Assembly (NCBI GenBank): GCA_013407085.1
Contig: JACCGJ010000342.1
Coordinates: 1 to 64,000, forward strand
Length of the DNA stretch: 64,000 nucleotides
Source of the DNA: Atriophallophorus winterbourni
Lineage: Eukaryota > Platyhelminthes > Trematoda > Plagiorchiida > Microphallidae
Direction: 5' to 3'
Shown here: piece by piece, positions 60,863 to 64,000 of the stretch
Layout of the letters: every line of letters starts with the position of its first letter
How positions within the stretch are numbered: the stretch's first letter is position 1
Notes under the pieces: model-generated
Seen by the model: only the letters and a program-made list of their open reading frames with translations
Database searches by the model: none
Told to the model about the DNA's origin: nothing
Position numbers and translations under genes: made by a program

Positions 60863-61110
60863 ATCTGTGAAATCACAAGCTCATCCAGGCAAAGTGCTGC
60901 ACAGTCACTATCCACTACAGTTGCACGTGGAATAAGATACTGTCAGGTTGCCTAGGACTAGATAGATATGGGAAAGGAAAATAGCAAAGGCAGTGAGACT
61001 CCAGCGTGTATTCGCATGCAGCTCACTACTGGTGTCAAATCAATTTAGCACGGTGTTAGCTGCATAGCGCAGAAGTGCTGCACGACTGCACAGGTCTAGA
61101 CAGCTACGAG
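60863..61110 (-). repeat. ST repeat copy upstream of RPRD1-like gene
   Basis: Matches from GAAATCACAAGCTCATCCAGG through AAGATACTGTCAGGTTGCC and GACTCCAGCGTGTATTCGC to CAATTTAGCACGGTGTTAGC, with an extra partial body after it (CAGGTCTAGACAGC). It starts about 140 bp upstream of the gene's ATG, so it may sit in or near its promoter. Confidence 0.78.
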
Positions 61111-61184
61111 AAAGAAAAAAGAAATGGACTTGAAAGATAACGGAATGACGCAAGTATAATAGAAGTATTTATTCGGCAATGGTA

Positions 61185-61312
61185 TTGAGCAGCACACGGA
61201 AACACGCTAGAGTTTCACTGTCATTTTCTCTTTATTATATCTGTCACGAGATTGGTAACCTAACAGTATCTTACTTCGCACTCAGTCTCGGTTTCTATAG
61301 AAGTTAAGCTGG
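61185..61312 (+). repeat. ST repeat copy, inverted partner of 60.9 kb
   Basis: Contains ACACGGAAACACGCTAGAG, TTATATCTGTCACGAG and GGTAACCTAACAGTATCTTA. With the preceding copy it forms another inverted pair. Confidence 0.7.
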
Positions 61313-61939
61313 ATGAAGGCAGTAAAGAACAAACAATTACACATCGGGGTCAAATTAATAATACACGTAGCGCTGTTCTAAAAAAACACCGTTGCCTTTG
61401 GATTTACATGTGGATAAAGTTTGAAGAACTACGTAATGCTGGAACTATCATCATCACTAATCTCGCGATACAGTAAAATCAGCACAATTGTTTTAATCTA
61501 GATCAAAGATTTTCTACCCTGTCTCGCGTTGTTTTGGTTGAATGAACTATACACGTCGCGCGAACGGAAGCCTATCTAAACAATATCACTGATTTTTTTC
61601 TTTTTCGATAGAATTCATCGCCGCAAACCTCATCGTTCAAATTCCGTGAGCAGAGGCAATGTTGCTAGATGTTGTTATCAGTAATCTCAAAATGTATCCA
61701 TAGAATTGGCTGAGAGAGGTATCAACGCAATACATGTAATCACCTCTATACAATTAATCAAATAATTATGTAATATATTGCCAGGATAATTATAGTTGTT
61801 GGGGGAGGAGTGGAATTTGTGATTGAAAATGACCTTCTCAACAGTGAGACATAAATAAAGGTTTTTTATGACGTAATTCACATAGCCACAATATTTTTGC
61901 CGTGGGTAGGTGAAAACATGCAAATGCGTGTGATTAAAT

Positions 61940-62240
61940 AAGAGCGACTGCTCTAACCTAGACGGTCAAGTACTAAAAGAGCGACTGGAACATATGAACA
62001 CAGTCCAATGAGTTGATCATCATTGACGACTTTAATCACGCGGGCATCGATTGGGGTACGAAAGATGCTTCCTCAAACTAGAAGCATCAATAACTGGAAT
62101 GGTTTTGTGTCAGTGGGTTTGATTATCATGCTAAAGTCTATATCATGACAATCTGTGGGCACCAACAATTATGGAAAAATACACGTCGATACCGTTGCGA
62201 TGTTGCTCACAACGTTTATTTTAAATAATTTCGCATTTGA
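61940..62240 (+). pseudogene. CR1-like endonuclease fragment
   Basis: The frame near 62,010 reads LIIIDDFNHAGIDWGTKDAS, then LEWFCVSGFDYHAKVY. This resembles the CR1-type endonuclease block LLIGDFN...IDW.......N..LEW....GF.Q. It carries stops and frameshifts. The open frame from 62,274 may be a continuation but shows no clear motif. Confidence 0.55.
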
Positions 62241-62585
62241 GTAGCATGTGCGTACGAGAATCGAGGGTGAAATTTGCAACGGGATATGATTTGTTGTCCA
62301 AATATTCGCTTCACGAATGATTCTGGAGCACCGCGTGCGACAATAGCAGCGGACAATCGCATGTTCTATCGATTGCGGTGCTGTCTATCAGATTTGGTAC
62401 ACGTAAAACTCGTTAACCAAATCAAAACCTATTATAGCTGTACCAATTCTCGGGATCATTTCCACGGCGAATCTCACAAACGTATTATCACTACTAAATG
62501 TTGCGTATTTCGACAATTCTTTGAGTCTCTAAAAATAAATGCAAAAATGGTGGAATCGTTCGAGGAGACTATGTCGAAATGTTGA

Positions 62586-64000
62586 CGACATTTTGAAAAT
62601 CAGTTAATGATTTTGCTGCAAAAGACGGCCGGATATAAACAGCAAAAACAAAAGCATTTCTTCTGAATTAATGTCATTATTCAAACAGTTTAGAACACGA
62701 TCTAGTCATCAATTACTTTGGTTTAAGGTTGTTGCCATATCATTATCATCATCGTCATATGCAGCAAAAGCAAGTACCGAATGCTTAACTGCCACACGTT
62801 CATGTTATTTAACGGTCAAGCAAAAGATGGAGTGAAGTAACGGGTTGATGGCGCGCATAATGCGCTTTTAAATGTGAATGAGACTCGCTGGCATAGTCTC
62901 ATAACTGAAAGTAATATTACCGCAGTTAATATTAGGTATCCCTTATATTGTTCAAGAATCGAAGGCTGGCGTTCAGGTGTGCTGTAGCGGAATACTTTAG
63001 CCACGTCATCTGTAAAGAAGACATAGTGCTCACGAAACTTCACCTGGCCCTAATATTACCCGCAATGAGCAATAGCGTTAATGCGATCAAACGTTGGCTT
63101 GGTTGTCATATTAGAAAAATTTAAAAAAAGTGGTTTTGTACTGTCTACGGAGTCTGAAGGTGAAAACTTAACTGTATCAAACTCTGCCACAATCGCGCCC
63201 CGATCGATAAGCGTGGGCTAATCACAGTGAAGAAATCAATCTATCCATGGTACAAGTTGCAGAAAATAAAAAGTACAGTAAAATTTGGTCGAGACACACA
63301 ACGTCAATGAATTCATAGCCACGAATATCTTTCGCGTATGGCAAAGAACCACCACCATGTTCAGTGCAACACAAACTCCAAAACTGATCTCGTAACATTG
63401 GTGAGCTGGACACCAACCGTCTGAAACTTAAGGCCATGAACGCAGTGTGTGAACAAGGTTATTAGACGGCAGCTACAGATGCAGGGTTAGTTTGCGCCTT
63501 TCACCGATGGAAATTCAAGGAATGCAGCCCCCGTAATGGGGCGCATCTTTTCGTATGGCTATCAGGTGATAAAACCGTAGTTAATGTGCTTCAAGAGACT
63601 TTCGTGGGTGAAGAGAGTCGATTTTTATGATACAGAGCAGAGCGGTACTAACCATCTCTTCTGGCTGAAGGGTAATTTACAGAGTATAAGGGGCGTTTCA
63701 AGGCAGTCATGAAACTCCAGTAAATTTTGATAAATTCTTTATTATATCGCTGCGCTGGGCGTTAGCCAAATTTCTAGTCGATGCCTTATTGGTTTTACGT
63801 TGGCCATCGAGTTTATGGGATATCACCAAAAACACGATACGGCGAAAGAGTATTGGAGTATTGGTCGGCAGTAAAATCAGTTTAACCAATATTGAAGAGC
63901 AGGTGTTGCTGAGGGGCAGATGAGAAACGTCTGCGCAAGGCAAGTTCAGGTGAATATATAATACAATACATAATACAATTAGAATACACAATACAATACA
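62586..64000. other. No gene seen
   Basis: Open frames at 62816-63043, 63222-63437 and 63707-63991 on minus show no known motif. The last 45 bases are an imperfect ATACA-type simple repeat. Confidence 0.5.

Noticed and set aside
51735..61312. ST repeats as a MULE-type MITE because of inverted pairs and a ~10-bp duplication
   Set aside because: The copy with the clear duplication has a single arm and non-complementary ends, and copies carry tetranucleotide tails, which fits a retroposon better. Kept open as an alternative.
1..64000. CRISPR arrays, operons, bacterial promoters or rRNA genes
   Set aside because: None seen; the gene has spliceosomal introns and the repeats are retroelements, so the DNA is eukaryotic.

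Overview
The window is eukaryotic nuclear DNA, AT-rich, with short ORFs, microsatellites and many decayed retrotransposons. Three things point to a flatworm, most likely a digenean trematode close to the schistosomes: RTE-like, CR1/L2-like, Penelope-like and Ty3/Gypsy-like relics side by side; a tRNA-headed SINE carrying a hammerhead-ribozyme core, the architecture known from the schistosome Sm-alpha family; and a gene whose first intron is only 41 bp while its later introns are kilobases long, a known schistosome pattern. The species is inferred, not proven. LAYOUT: 1-31 kb is mostly AT-rich sequence with microsatellites and scattered LINE relics: RTE-like at 4.5, 11.1 and 19.1-21.4 kb, CR1-like at 14.4, 16.1 and 28.3-29.4 kb. 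The hammerhead SINE lies at 29.9-30.1 kb. From 31.2 to 36.3 kb at least seven retroelement pieces lie end to end: Penelope-like GIY-YIG, Gypsy RT, CR1 RT, an RTE 5' UTR plus endonuclease, a CR1 tail, an RTE tail and another CR1 tail. 36.8-38.6 kb holds foldback repeats. 38.6-46.6 kb has different base composition and contains one good orphan exon on the minus strand. From 60,726 down to 47,697 the minus strand carries the one gene I can assemble: a seven-exon RPRD1-type (p15RS/CREPT-like) RNA polymerase II CTD-binding protein of 380 residues, with all splice sites and phases agreeing. Its introns 2-6 are packed with SINE-like repeats, LINE fragments (those with readable ORFs antisense to the gene) and a GC-rich retroposon. 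The last 3 kb holds a decayed endonuclease-like LINE fragment. HOW THE PARTS RELATE: the TE copies explain most apparent coding potential outside the RPRD1-like gene. Two insertions of a 530-570 bp GC-rich retroposon are bounded by 11- and 12-bp target-site duplications. A diverged relative of the same sequence sits directly upstream of an RTE endonuclease ORF, so the retroposon looks like a non-autonomous derivative of an RTE 5' end. A second short repeat, with tetranucleotide tails, has a 10-bp duplication where it split an L2-like reverse transcriptase and recurs as tail-to-tail inverted pairs. The nested order (SINE-like repeat, then retroposon) can be read directly from these duplications.
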